Assembly: GCA_051710585.1 (NCBI GenBank)
Contig: JBPESP010000005.1
Location: 1-64,000 of the forward strand
Direction of reading: 5' to 3'
DNA from: JBPESP01 sp051710585
Lineage (GTDB): Bacteria; Pseudomonadota; Gammaproteobacteria; Enterobacterales; Enterobacteriaceae
DNA: 64,000 nucleotides
A program made the translations under genes and the position numbers. The notes beneath the pieces were generated by a model. That model was not told the DNA's origin. It saw only the letters and a program-made list of their open reading frames with translations, and made no database searches. The first letter of the stretch is position 1. Each line of letters starts with the position of its first letter. Of this stretch, positions 1 to 11,620 are shown in pieces.

Positions 1-133
1 GTCTTTATCGATTCACTCTAATATTATCCTTTATCTCTAACTAGATAAAATATAATTACGTGCGACTGTGCCACCATGATTCGAAAACTCCGTGTATCTT
101 TTGAGGCAAGCTTTTCTTTCCAGAAATTAACTG

Positions 134-139
134 TATAAT
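134..139 (+). promoter_or_regulatory. Candidate -10 box of smpB
   Basis: A perfect TATAAT hexamer ends 10 bases before the smpB ATG. A transcript from it would start about 3 to 5 bases before the start codon, so the mRNA would be almost leaderless, and no Shine-Dalgarno sequence is visible. No good -35 box lies 16-18 bases upstream. Perfect -10 hexamers are common by chance in DNA this AT-rich, so the call is tentative. Confidence 0.3.
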
Positions 140-149
140 ATCGTTCACT

Positions 150-635
150 ATGGCAAAGAAAAAAAAAGCACATAAACCTGATTTAGCTACCATTGCGCAA
201 AACAAACGTGCCAAACATGAATACGTTATAGAAAAAGAGTTCGAAGCGGGACTATCACTGCAGGGATGGGAAGTGAAATCGCTACGCGCTGGAAAAGTAA
301 ATATAAGCAATAGCTATGTGCTTCTTAAAGATAGTGAGGCCTATCTTTTTGGCGCCGATTTTCAACCACTGACACTAGCTTCTTTGCATGTAGTCTGTAA
401 CCCGATAAGAACCCGTAAGCTCTTATTTAATAAGAGTGAATTAAATTCACTATTTAGCTATGTTAATCGTGAAGGCTACACCATTATAGCGCTTTCGCTG
501 TATTGGAAAAAAGCGTGGGTAAAAGTAAAAATTGGCATAGCCAAAGGTAAAAAAGAGTACGACAAAAGAACAAATATAAAAGAACGCGAATGGCAACTTG
601 ATAAAGCGCGCATCATGAAACATAATAGTCAATAG
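150..635 (+). CDS. smpB: SsrA-binding protein SmpB
   Basis: SmpB binds the tRNA-like domain of tmRNA and brings it, with EF-Tu, to stalled ribosomes for trans-translation. The 161-residue product matches the usual enteric length (160) and aligns with E. coli SmpB throughout. Conserved stretches include KRAKHEYVIEKEFEAGL near residue 19, GWEVKSLRAGK near 39, and a basic C-terminal tail (KGKKEYDKR, then EREWQLDKARIMK), which is the helix that enters the mRNA channel. The ATG aligns with the E. coli start, although no ribosome binding site is visible. The gene is intact, yet the ssrA gene that normally follows it is decayed here. SmpB may therefore be an orphan, may use another ssrA copy, or may be retained for a tmRNA-independent role. 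Identity is secure. Confidence 0.97.
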   Translation: MAKKKKAHKPDLATIAQNKRAKHEYVIEKEFEAGLSLQGWEVKSLRAGKVNISNSYVLLKDSEAYLFGADFQPLTLASLHVVCNPIRTRKLLFNKSELNSLFSYVNREGYTIIALSLYWKKAWVKVKIGIAKGKKEYDKRTNIKEREWQLDKARIMKHNSQ

Positions 636-681
636 CGTTGACTTATCACTATAAATTTCCTTTAATTAAATTAAATAACTC

Positions 682-1022
682 GGAGTTAATCTGAGCCTCA
701 ATGGGATTTATAAAAAACTAAATTGTATTCCTACGTGATGTTAGCTTTATAAAAATATCAAAAAATAATTAAAATAACTTATAATTCAAAACATAACGCA
801 GCTTAATAGACTGATGGTTACTCTCTTCCTCTTAACCTCCATTATTAGAACAGGGATTAAGAGAGGTAAAATTAAAAACTTGACATGAATATCCAGCCTA
901 AAATAAAACGTTAAAACTAATTAGACTAATTTGTTAGTAGCATATTTGTCCGAAGCTAACAGGTAAATGTGAAGACCGAACTAAGCATACAGTACTAAAG
1001 ATTTAAAAAATATCGCCAGCTC
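682..1022 (+). pseudogene. ssrA: Decayed tmRNA gene (ssrA ghost)
   Basis: This 340-base stretch sits where ssrA lies in enteric bacteria, just after smpB, and aligns with E. coli ssrA from end to end. The 5' part keeps GGGATTT. The pseudoknot region keeps TTAAGAGAGG at 858-867. The 3' part keeps TTTGTTAGTAG, ACTAAGCAT and CGCCAGCTC. About 16 bases are missing near 1005-1013, which removes the T arm of the tRNA-like domain, and no CCA follows the acceptor end. The acceptor stem pairs only weakly. In the tag region an open frame survives from about 763 to the TAA at 804-806, but it would read KITYNSKHNAA instead of ANDENYALAA, keeping only the final Ala-Ala. Known biology requires an intact T arm and the 3' CCA for alanylation, so I infer a non-functional gene. 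Confidence 0.85.
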
Positions 1023-2309
1023 AATTAAATTTGTTTGATAGAATAGTGATAAACCTGTAACTTTGAGATTAATAAGTTAGAGATCACGTAAGCAGATACA
1101 CTGACTGAACATGGATTAAAACAATAAAATTCACTTAATCTGAACTTACATGTAGCTTTACTCCCTCTAACGGCCACTAAATAAATTATTTAATATATTT
1201 TTTATATATAAAAACTTAAAAATACACTTTTATTACCTATTATAAAAGTACAGATTCTCATCAAACTTTTTTTTGCTATATATCATTAATGACGAAAATA
1301 ATTATACTAAAAATCGCCGTGTGATCTTAAAATCGTTCTTTTTTTCTAAAAGAACTATACATCAAACATATCACTTCCAGCTTATTAAGATACTGAAATA
1401 CTAGCCCGCTTGCTTTCCTATGGCAACAATCTGGGCGAATCACATGTATCCATTCACAAACCTAATTGAATAGCTTTAAATCTTTCTTTAATTATTTTTA
1501 GCTTGTTATGATATTAACAAGCTGTTTTTGATAAAATTATGATGGTAAATTCCCATACCTATGGTCCGAACTTGAACTTAAGTTACAAAACAACGCTAAA
1601 AGCTGAATAAAAAGGTGTTCTAAACGTAAATAAATATCATACTATAAAAATAGTCAATATTAGCCATATATTTATGCTCTAAGCACTCTGTAGTGCTACA
1701 CTGAAATTTACCACCTGAAAGAACTAATATATTACTTAACATAATACGAGTGCATAAATGAAATTGGTAAAATAACTGCTAATAAGCAACAAAAATACTA
1801 AAAACCTATCCTGTAAATCAGAAAAAATAAATAAGTTTAAAAAACAAAGTATAAATAATTGAAATATAAAATGAAATATTAAAAAAGCTTCGGCGCCTTG
1901 ATATTTCACTCCCCTAAAATAAGTTCTTGTTACTCATAAAGTTTTAGAGTACATCATCCATCCTATAACTACACTCTATCACTTTATTCAAAATTCATTA
2001 CAGCAATTACAAATACTGTAAAACCATCTTGAAAAACCAGAAAACAAGTGAATGGTATTACGCAATTAAAATCATGAACTGTGCAATATCAGGCATAGTG
2101 CAGCTGACGCAGAAATATCTCCACCATGAGAATATAAAAAAAGTTTGCACATATATAGAGAGCGCTTGCTCGTAGACATATTTATGAAAGAGATACATAT
2201 TGATACACTTTAATCACTGAACCAGTGAGTATCCTCTTGATTCTTCTATTTGGTGTAACCCCCTCTTGATTATGCATTTAACTAACTCATTAGCCATCTA
2301 AACTGGGGC
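1023..2309. other. AT-rich DNA, no gene recognised
   Basis: No open frame of convincing length, RNA gene or repeat was recognised on either strand. The stretch is strongly AT-rich and full of stop codons in all frames, consistent with fully eroded coding DNA. Confidence 0.6.
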
Positions 2310-3215
2310 TTTTTCTATCAAGGATTTATAGTGCCACTATTTAACAATCTTATACGCTTAATCTCGAAAACAGATGTAGTACTCAAACGCTTTTTTTGGT
2401 ATTTAAATCCTAATAGACAAATTTAGGTAAATTTGCAGTTTGTTTATTCAATGGACTAACAAAGTCCTTGCAAAGAGTGCTAGCCAATTCGGGTAAATAA
2501 ACTTACTTACTGTAACAAATATAATTTGACATCTTTATCATATAAAGACTCCGATAAACGCTAGCTAGATCTATTATTAAGCGTATTAGCAATAATGCAT
2601 TCACCTTTAGGATAAGGACGCACAGAGATTTTTTTAATGCGCTAGATATCAGCGCCGAGCCGTGGCGGGATTAATATCCAAATGCTAGTCGCAACGATGT
2701 GCTTATATTTCTATCTATATATTAAATTACTCTAACAAGTTTGTTAATCATATGGATAATTTATGAGGCCTTACCCACATAGCAATAATATATGAAATTT
2801 AAGAGAAGCAAGGTAAATAATGAATATTATTTTTCTTATTACCTTTTTATTACTTTACCTTATGTGAGAGATGTGTTGTAGTTTATTAACTTTAAATTCA
2901 TAAATCATAGAAAACAGAAAATAAAATTTATTGGGGCACGATAAAAAAACTTATCAATAATAACATCTGAAGCTGTTGAAACTAAATAATATTATCCTTA
3001 TTAAAATTGCACCTCTCTATTTAACTAGAGGTGCAATTTTAATACTGTACTCTGATACAAAGTATTGTACACGAGGAACTCATTAGCCTAAACTAACTTG
3101 TATTTAATTCATCATACAGTGGAAAAACTAGCTTTAACTAGCGAAATTAAACTAATTAACGAGAAAAAGTTACTGAAAATACTTTAGTAGCCATTCCATC
3201 GTTTAACTTAAGAGT
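2310..3215 (+). repeat. Degenerate repeat family 1, copy A (inverted to copy B)
   Basis: Positions 2499-3209 are the reverse complement of 10315-11023, with only scattered mismatches and small gaps. Both arms carry the same 17-bp perfect hairpin (3000-3016 with 3027-3043). A more diverged third copy at 21120-21680 lies in the same orientation as this one and also matches the flank 2310-2500, where a short frame beginning MPLFN is shared. The unit resembles a decayed gene plus intergenic DNA or an old mobile element. I could not assign a family and saw no transposase signature in it. Confidence 0.8.
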
Positions 3216-6200
3216 CTAGAACATAATTTCCGCGTCACACAACATGAAATTTTCATATTTAAAAATTGTAACTTTGATAAATACAGTACGTTCGCGACTG
3301 GCGCACTCATAAAAAATATCAGGACCCCCTCCTACTGGGGAAATGAAAATATATTTTTTATTAATTATCCGGATATCTATAAAATAAAACTCAGTAAGTC
3401 TTTATAAAAGAATTAGATCTTTAATAAAAAGCAAACTAGATAACCCCCCTATCGCCAAAAGGTATCACAAACCATTTCACTTGCTTCCGTCGTTCTAGAA
3501 CATCTCGAACGACGGATTTCTCCATATCTAACAAAAGCTACAGCATATCGAAAGAGATCTTAATATAGGAGAAATCCCTCTCACTATAAACTAGTCACAT
3601 TTTATCTTTTAGCAAAGAAACGATCTTCATCATAGTTTAAGGAAAAACTACAGGATGGCGGCAGGTTCAGTATAGGCATATCTATATAATTCTAGACAAA
3701 ATAGTACACCGCTGTTAAATGCGCACCAATGCAAAACTATATGCTAAAGATCGTTAAAAACAATAATGGGAAATTTGTTGCATGGTAATACCAGTTTTCT
3801 TTCAGGGTTTAACACCACAACCTGCCATTTTTTATTGTTATAAAAACACAGTAGTACTTTAATTGCTGATTACGGCTAAAAGCTCCCTATAGCCTCCTTA
3901 TTGCTATTCAGATAAGAATCTATCCTCCTCACATCGTGCTACTTGTATTAGTCCTAAATATCATAGTTAAAGCCGATATACCTGATATTTAGACGCCTCC
4001 TTCTTGAACAGAGCATCTGCGTAATTATTAGCGTGTCAGATAGTTTTCTAGGGCAACGTAGCTCTATATTAGTATCCAGAGCTACAATATAATTAATCAC
4101 TACCATATACACAGTGCACTTACATAAAATAAATTCCTCATCGCTGAATGAGGCAGCATACGCTGCCAAAACGATACAGTACTAGCGTATCAATACCTCA
4201 ATGAGGTGTAGTGTTCTATTATCCGACTGATAATAGCTTATTATTAATCAAGTATGCTTCCGATAGCACTGCGCAAAATGATCTACTGTTCTTTCTAGCG
4301 CGCCAAAGAAGAAGTTAACGAAATCCATAAAAAAGACTACTCAATTCTCGATGCTGCGCTGGTTAACTAGCACCAGCATATTATATTATTAGGACGATAA
4401 CTCAATTGATATACCACTGAGAAGTATGCACTCTCCCATCATCTTCTTACTAGAAGATACGGTATCCTTAAATAGCCTATAAACGGTTCCATTAAACTTA
4501 CAGTTAAGCAGGCTAGATCACAAGTCATTATTATAAAATTAACCTTTCCTCATATTTCTATCACTTCTTAATTATAATAATTATGAAATATATGCGCTTA
4601 TCTTCATACTTTAAAATAAAAACAGAACATCAAGTCACAGAACCGAAAACGTTCAGATCATAAAAATCCAATTATATATAGTAGAGAAAAATAAAAAAGC
4701 CTATCAGAATAAAACGTTCCAATACGTTGTAACTATCTCTATATGTACCCTGTACAGCTAGGTGATATCCTATCTCATACTGCCGAGAAATTAATTCTAC
4801 AGAAACCCGGTGATTATGGAAACATAATATTAGATAAACCTAGCCTTATAAAAACGCATAATATAAGAAATATTAATAATTTAACAAATTAGCTGTTTTA
4901 TAAAAAATACCGTATAGAGTTACAGCAGTGACTCCAACTTTAGAGCTTATATCAACACCTAAAGCCTGTAACATCTGATTTTTTTTATAGGTCTTTTCTA
5001 TTGCGCTACTACACAAAAATATACTCGAAAATGAAAAAATTAATGAATATTATGCATATTTAGTCAATATATAGTATTATGTTTAATGTTTAATATCTGG
5101 CTTAGTCCAAATATAGTAAAATAGACATACTTATTTAGGATGGATATCATGACTGCAATTTATTGGATTTAACTTTAAAATGGGATAGTACTAATAAATT
5201 TACTTAGGTAGTATAATCAACAACTTTGGATAAAAATAAAATATTTGCTCTGCGCATGGTGCAGAATAGAAATAGATATATTTTGTAAAACTATTAGAAA
5301 TAGTTTTACCTTATGTTGAGAATATTTTTTTTGATTAATCAAATCAGCATATTATAGATATTGAAAATTATAAATCAGAAATTTCCACATTGAGATAATA
5401 TGAAAGTTTACGGCCAGATTACAAATAAATTTACCGATGGGATTCGGTTGTGAACCTATAGCAGGGATAGAAAAGCGACTGGCGCTATCAATTAGACTCT
5501 GATCAATTCTATTGATAATCCAAGTAAATTTTAACAACAACTAACAAGAATTACGATATTGTACAATGTACTAGCTTAAAAATATTTCTTTACCAATAAA
5601 AAATATGAAAGAACAGTAACATGTGTTATCTAGAGCGTTATCGCAATAATAAATCAATTGATGCGTTAAAATTCTTTGCCTGAAAAGCGCTAAAGCGCGT
5701 TTTGTTAAACAAAGAAATCGCGAGTAAAAAGGATGCCTATGACCAGGCGGTAAATTCCCTAATCTTATTTAGCCTCATCATATTTGTTTAAAACATTTTC
5801 AATACCGCTATTTCTAGCAAAAATGAAATATCATTTGGACTTGCATATTACCCCTAAAGTGACTGGAAATTATCTTCGTTATAAAATGATAGGCGGATTA
5901 GGAATAGCGCATTGACAACACTAAACGTATTAGCCGCAAGCAAGGTTAGATAAGAAATCCATTTGAAGTTTAAAAATTGCCTAATAAATTACGCTAAACT
6001 GCTATTTGATATAGATAAACAATACTATATAGTAAATACGGCGTTACTCGATTCTATTCATTTCCCCTCTACAACAAAGTTTAGGCAATACGGTCAAATT
6101 GATTCTAGATTACTAACGTCTCATCTTGCTGCAAGGTAACCGTAATAATGCTTCCCATCCAGAGAATAATGGTGAGTATTTTCATCAGATTATACAATAA

Positions 6201-7199
6201 ATAAACCTAATAATATCACATTACCCTGAATCACTGGATTGAAAGACAGTAATTTCTAATCCAGGTAATTTCCAGCGCAAAGCCGCCATCTCAGGCAGGT
6301 CGCCTTATTGCGCCACTATAACATCATGAACTAACAGTACCACTTGATACTGTCCGAATAAAAGTTATTGCGGATCTTGGCCAATATAAGCAGTTATTTA
6401 ATGGTAACCGTCATATTTGTCCGCTCGCTCAATGAGTAACTGATAATCAATCTAGTGCTACTATTTATTTTAATTCTAGATAAAAATCTCTAATATCTAA
6501 TAATAGGGACGCACCTAATTCATGCGGCATGCTTGCAACTGATTAAAATGTGGGTAACAGCAAAAAAATACTTTGCGGACATCACTCATCTCTGGCGGTA
6601 AATCAACACATTCCATAGTGCGGCTTTCATCTTCACTTGAATCGCAGGCAGTGTATAAGTGATCTACTTTACCGTCTGAAAGTAAAAATAATGTTAGTAA
6701 AATTATAAAAATAAGAATATATTTAAAGAACGAATAGCTTTATATATTTCAGTATTGAGGTGCTATTACGTACCGCTTCTGTGATTTTTTTTTACTAAGC
6801 AGGTTGATATTTGATTTTCACTTTTATTTGATAATCAAATACGCCTATCAGCTGGCGTATCAGCTTGATTATACCAAGCATAGTAATAAGGCAGCTGCAA
6901 TAAAACAAAAAAAACAAACCTTAAGGGTGCAAGCCCAGTAGCCATTAATAGGCGGTCAATAATGCTATAATAGACCTTACTTTATCTACCATATTTAATT
7001 GAACTGGCAGCCCCACAGCGCAGACCGGCACAAAAAACTTTGTAGCAATCAAAAGTATTAAAGATAGCACTTAGTCTACTAGTGCAGGAAAAGGCAGCGA
7101 GCGTAGAGCCTAACTTTGTGCAATTTGCAAGATCCAGCTGCACGAACTATAGAAAATAACCACCAGGAACCAACGGCATCAAAATACACAAATGAGACC
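3216..7199. other. Eroded DNA, no gene recognised
   Basis: About 4 kb without an intact gene. On the minus strand between about 6250 and 6660 there are protein-like stretches broken by stops, for example ALRWKLPGLEITV and LPPEMSDVRKVF. This suggests one or more minus-strand ghosts I cannot name. The small open frame at 5352-5540 looks like chance. Confidence 0.5.
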
Positions 7200-8016
7200 C
7201 TAAGGAGGAGCCACCTACCAGCATCAAACCTACTACTGAAACGCCCCTTAACCATTGCCAGACCACTTCCAACGATCCCTAACGAAATACCTGACCAAAT
7301 TAAGAGCAGATACAACAATTATTGATAAAATAAACTGCTTAGAAATTTATTATCAACCCACAGGTATCAGCTAAAGCACCATCCGGCGATAATACGCCGA
7401 TTCATAGCGATCTCGCCAGCAAAACTTTCGCATCAGCTCTGCGTTTACAAACATCTCACCAGTCAATAGAGCTTGTAGGCCATCATCGGTTTATCAATAA
7501 TATCTATACACTTGGATTAGTAATATTTTGCAGCAAGAAATAGGTAGAAGTCCAATCTCCGCACAAGAAAAAAAATAAAAACACTAGTAAGAAAGATTAC
7601 CATAAAATATAGAGCTAGAGCACACAATACCAGTACCGATAGGTTATAATCACTTGTCGCCTAGCTAATCAACCAAAGATACAACAGACCAGCCAGCCGT
7701 AATTTAGTAGAATATCTCTATCCCAAAAATAGCATAAATAGCCAGAGAAGACACGAGTGAGTACGGCACCCCCCCCGAAGGAATAGCAGGACTAGACACT
7801 ACTAAATAATAACGCAAACAGCGTCAGAAATTTAACTTGCGTCCTATATCTAGCACAGCTCCAATGTCCAAGCTTTGCTATTGAAAATACTGCTGATATA
7901 ACAAGATTAAGGTACATGCTTTCGATAGCCCGAAGACAGTGATATTCATCACCAGGACGCCAGGATTGCTATCCTGTCGTGCGCGCAATCCAACATCGTG
8001 ATGCGACACGTTGCAT
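7200..8016 (-). pseudogene. yeiB: yeiB ghost (DUF418 membrane protein)
   Basis: Read on the minus strand directly after folE, as in E. coli, the sequence follows YeiB (a multi-pass inner-membrane protein of unknown function) through several frame changes. The start region gives RITMLDCAHDRIAILASW against RNVTLDFVRGVAILGILL. Next come NITVFGLSKA, NFLTLFALLFS after one frame shift, and WDRDILLNYGWLV against WDGDILLAYGLVG. The C-terminal part is weaker. Internal stops and deletions shorten about 1.15 kb to about 0.8 kb. The ghost start at 8016 still has an AAAGGAAC-type ribosome site before it. It was probably co-transcribed with folE. Confidence 0.75.
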
Positions 8017-8075
8017 AAATGTTCCTTTCTTTCAGACAACACCGGCAACGCTGTAAATAAAAAATAACAATGAGA

Positions 8076-8741
8076 TTAATCGTTATAATGCGTGACAGCA
8101 CGTAAAAATTCTTGGCGTGTATTTTGGCTGGATTTAAAAAGTCCACCTAACGAGGTTGTTATCGTGGTACTGGTAGCATCGCGGATCCCACGCGCCTTAA
8201 CGCAATAATGTAGCGCGTCAATAAATACCGCTACATTATTTGTACCAAGCAAGGTCTGCAGCGCTAGCAAAATCTGCTGCGTTAAACGCTCTTGTACCTG
8301 TGGGCGCTGAGAAAAAAACTGCACGATACGATTAATTTTTGACAAACCTATAACATGATATTTGGGGATATAGGACACAGTCGCTTTACCGTCAATAATA
8401 ACAAAGTGGTGTTCACAGATGCTGGTTAACGTAATATCACGCACCGTGAGCATCTCATCCACTTTCATCTTATTCTCAATAACAGTTATTTTGGGAAAAT
8501 TGGCGTAATCCAGACCAGCGAAAATCTCTTCCACGCACATCTTGGCTATACGATGGGGCGTTTCCGCTAGACTGTCATTGGTCAAATCGAGATTAAGCAA
8601 CATCATTATTTCTGTCATATGCTTAGCAATAAGACGTTTACGCACTTCGTTATCCAGCACCTCACCATGGAGCAGAGTTTCCAGACCACGGGCTAGTAAA
8701 GCTTCGCGTACCTGTGAAGCCTCTTTTGTCAGCATTACCAT
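8076..8741 (-). CDS. folE: GTP cyclohydrolase I
   Basis: FolE converts GTP to 7,8-dihydroneopterin triphosphate, the first step of tetrahydrofolate synthesis, as a zinc-dependent homodecamer in the cytosol. The product aligns with E. coli FolE without large gaps and has near-identical length (221 against 222 residues). Zinc ligands are present: Cys109 and His112 in ICEHHF and Cys180 in HYCVKARGIRDAT. The QRPQVQERLTQQI and SSLGGLFKSS-like C-terminal blocks are also kept. I chose the ATG at 8741 because it aligns with the E. coli start and sits 9 bases after a GGAGA ribosome site (8751-8755). An in-frame ATG at 8747 is only 3 bases from that site. The gene stands alone between a yeiB ghost and desert, so folate or pterin supply is apparently still selected. 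Confidence 0.96.
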   Translation of the reverse strand: MVMLTKEASQVREALLARGLETLLHGEVLDNEVRKRLIAKHMTEIMMLLNLDLTNDSLAETPHRIAKMCVEEIFAGLDYANFPKITVIENKMKVDEMLTVRDITLTSICEHHFVIIDGKATVSYIPKYHVIGLSKINRIVQFFSQRPQVQERLTQQILLALQTLLGTNNVAVFIDALHYCVKARGIRDATSTTITTSLGGLFKSSQNTRQEFLRAVTHYND

Positions 8742-8747
8742 ATTCAT

Positions 8748-10314
8748 TATTCTCCAAAAAAAAGTGAATTGCTTCAGCGGAATTAGACCGCAGAATGGCT
8801 CTCTAGTGGAGAGAGCTGAGATAATTCAATAAATATATTCATGATAGCTGAATCAAACGCACATATTTTACTATAACTAAGACGCCAGACCAATAAAGCC
8901 TACTACCCATCCAGCGCTAATAGAGAAATTATTAGTACCAGTTTAAAATATCAGAAAAATGGGACTCATCATCTAACGTAGATCATCAAAAATCTGTCAG
9001 CGACTACATTCCATTCCAGCGTTAATTAGATAACGCTAAGAAAACTACCAACTCTCAGCGACATGCCGACAATCAGACTACTAACATTTTAGATAAATTT
9101 ATCATCAGGAAGATCCCCTACCCCTGTGCCAACAAGGTTAGCGCTAGACAATGAACGACGGAATAACCAGTGACAAATGAGGATACCGATTACGATACCA
9201 GAAAAGCGGGTGCTGCTTAATACCGGCGGTCATAGCACTGGCTAAAAGCGCTGCTAGGAAAGTACTGCATCGTCATTTACAACAGAAAAGTCGCGGGAGG
9301 AGAAGAAAAAACAAGATATAACTAAAACCCGTCAGAGCATAGCCTATAGCAGCTTTTTTTTAATAAAAAGAGCTCAGACCAACTGGTAAAATGGTGGTCT
9401 GATTCAAAGTATATCATCATACTGCTATATGTGGCAAATTGCAGCTGATAAAAAACGATAAACACCCCAGCGATAAGGCTTCTAACCCACCAAAAAGCAG
9501 TACTCACCTCAAACAAGAATGTAGTACAAAAAAATCGCCAGCATGTCACTAACGAAAATACTTGTACTGGAATCAACAAAGATTGCACTGTTCTATACAA
9601 AACGACGTAGCCACAATAGTTGATTGTTATTGTGCTAAGCCAGTATCAATATAATCACCTAGCCACACGCTAGGCTGGACCAATCGATAAAACTATAGTG
9701 CGCTCACTGAGGGTCCAGGGCTAATTGTAGCAGAATGCTGGTCAGAGTGAGCTTTCAGTTCGCTATCATTAGCAAAACCCTGCGGCTTAAAAACGCCTTA
9801 TTCTTATAGCCACCAGAAATTCCTGAAACCTGCTTAATCCCATCTTTAATATCCTAATATTTATTCCGTAACGATGCATTTTAGTTGTTAAAAGAATCCC
9901 TTATCACTAGAATGATAAAAATAAATAATTAGGATTAATTGATAATAAAATGAGAATATATAGATATTATCCAAGTTAAAATATTTTAACGTATAGCTAA
10001 AATAGGCTCTCTTTTTCCCGAGTCGCCGAAAAACCTCATCTAGTTGCCGTCTAACCTAAATATCTAACCATGTCAGTTAGACATAAACTAGGAACCGTTC
10101 TATTTATCCGCGAAAAATAACGCTTTGAGCTCTTACTTATAATATATAATCTCCTGTGCTATCACCCATATCCTGACACTAAACGAAAAGTCTTCTAGAC
10201 AAATCAAGCGAGCAAAAAATTAGGCTGGCGTTTTTTATTGGGATTAATGGAAAACACCATCAAAACCTGTCTAGTACTACCTCTTTTATTGAAGAGCAAT
10301 CATTTTATACCCTA
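8748..10314. other. Eroded DNA, no gene recognised
   Basis: No intact gene was seen. The 92-residue minus-strand frame at 9322-9600 is hydrophobic but has no visible ribosome site and no family match I recognise. Neighbouring minus-strand frames are broken. In E. coli this side of folE carries yeiG, but no convincing YeiG remnant was found. Confidence 0.5.
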
Positions 10315-11023
10315 AAGTTAAACGATGGAATGGCTACTAAAGTATTTTCAGTAACTTTTTCTCGTTAATTAGTTTAATTTCGCTAGTTAAAGCTAGTTTT
10401 TCCACTGTATGATGAATTAAATACAAGTTAGTTTAGGCTAATGAGTTCCTCGTGTACAATACTTTGTATCAGAGTACAGTATTAAAATTGCACCTCTAGT
10501 TAAATAGAGAGGTGCAATTTTAATAAGGATAATATTATTTAGTTTCAACAGCTTCAGATGTTATTATTGATAAGTTTTTTTATCGTGCCCCAATAAATTT
10601 TATTTTCTGTTTTCTATGATTTATGAATTTATAGTTAATAAACTACAACACATCTCTCACATAAGGTAAAGTAATAAAAAGGTAATAAGAAAAATAATAT
10701 TCATTATTTACCTTGCTTCTCTTAAATTTCATATATTATTGCTATGTGGGTAAGGCCCCATAAATTATCCATATGATTAACAAACTTGTTAGAGTAATTT
10801 AATATATAGATAGAAATATAAGCACATCGTTGCGACTAGCATTTGGATATTAATCCCGCCACGGCTCGGCGCTGATATCCAGGACATTAAAAAAATCTCT
10901 GTGCGTCCTTATCCTAAAGGTGAATGCATTATTGCTAATACGCTTAATAATGGATCTAGCTAGCGTTTATCGGAATCTTTATATAATAAAGATGTCATAA
11001 TTATATTTGTTACAGTAAGTAAG
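10315..11023 (-). repeat. Degenerate repeat family 1, copy B
   Basis: This is the inverted partner of 2499-3209, aligning along its whole length with scattered substitutions and short gaps. The shared 17-bp hairpin is here at 10481-10497 with 10508-10524. Similarity stops sharply at 11023 on one side and near 10315 on the other. The interval between the two arms, about 7.1 kb, contains folE and the yeiB ghost, and could be inverted by recombination between the arms. Confidence 0.8.
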
Positions 11024-11439
11024 TTTTTTTACATTAATTGTCTAACCCCTTAGGTATTTTCGTCGCTTTCGTATAAGCATTCATGAGAAAATTCTGCTGT
11101 CTATTTAAATTTGTGTGTAAAGTGTAACCTGAATAAATGCTATCAGAAATCAAAATAGATCTCCTTAAACGTTAATATATCGCTATCTTTAAATACTGAT
11201 GCGTTAAAAAAGAAGAACATATTAATACATCATCAAGAGATATCTACTAATAATCACATTATTACCGCAATAATATAGACATAAACTATTATATAGTATT
11301 TAAAAAATAAAACGTATATTGCATAATTGAAAGTAAGTTATCTGTATTTAGCAGTTTATGCTTCTGTAAGAAGCCATTAAAAGAGTCTAGCAGACCATAA
11401 TTACCGTTAATAAAAACGCTTAAAGTGATTTAAAAAAAT

Positions 11440-11620
11440 AGCTATTATACCCATTGCTTTATTATAGAAAAAACTGACGCTATAGCTTTTCTGATTGCAT
11501 GAAGATATAGTTTTAATTTTACTCGATAACCAATTGCGCGGATTTACGTTTAAATTCAGAATTAATTTTTTGTCATTGACACGCTCGTCTTATTCTGAAA
11601 TGAACGTATTTCCTTAAAAT
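11440..11620 (-). mobile_element. IS3-family orfA fragment
   Basis: On the minus strand this reads NSEFKRKSAQLVIE followed by a broken version of the xxYTVREAAEAM segment. That pattern is the N-terminal helix-turn-helix of IS3-family OrfA transposase subunits (typically FxxEFKxExAQLV). The matching segments of the two larger copies, near 38400 and 48020, have similar DNA. No OrfB or terminal repeat was recognised beside it, so this is an isolated fragment. Confidence 0.55.

Noticed and set aside
9322..9600. Minus-strand frame first considered as the YeiB C-terminus
   Set aside because: The real yeiB ghost lies on the other side of folE (7200-8016) with much better matches in the correct order.
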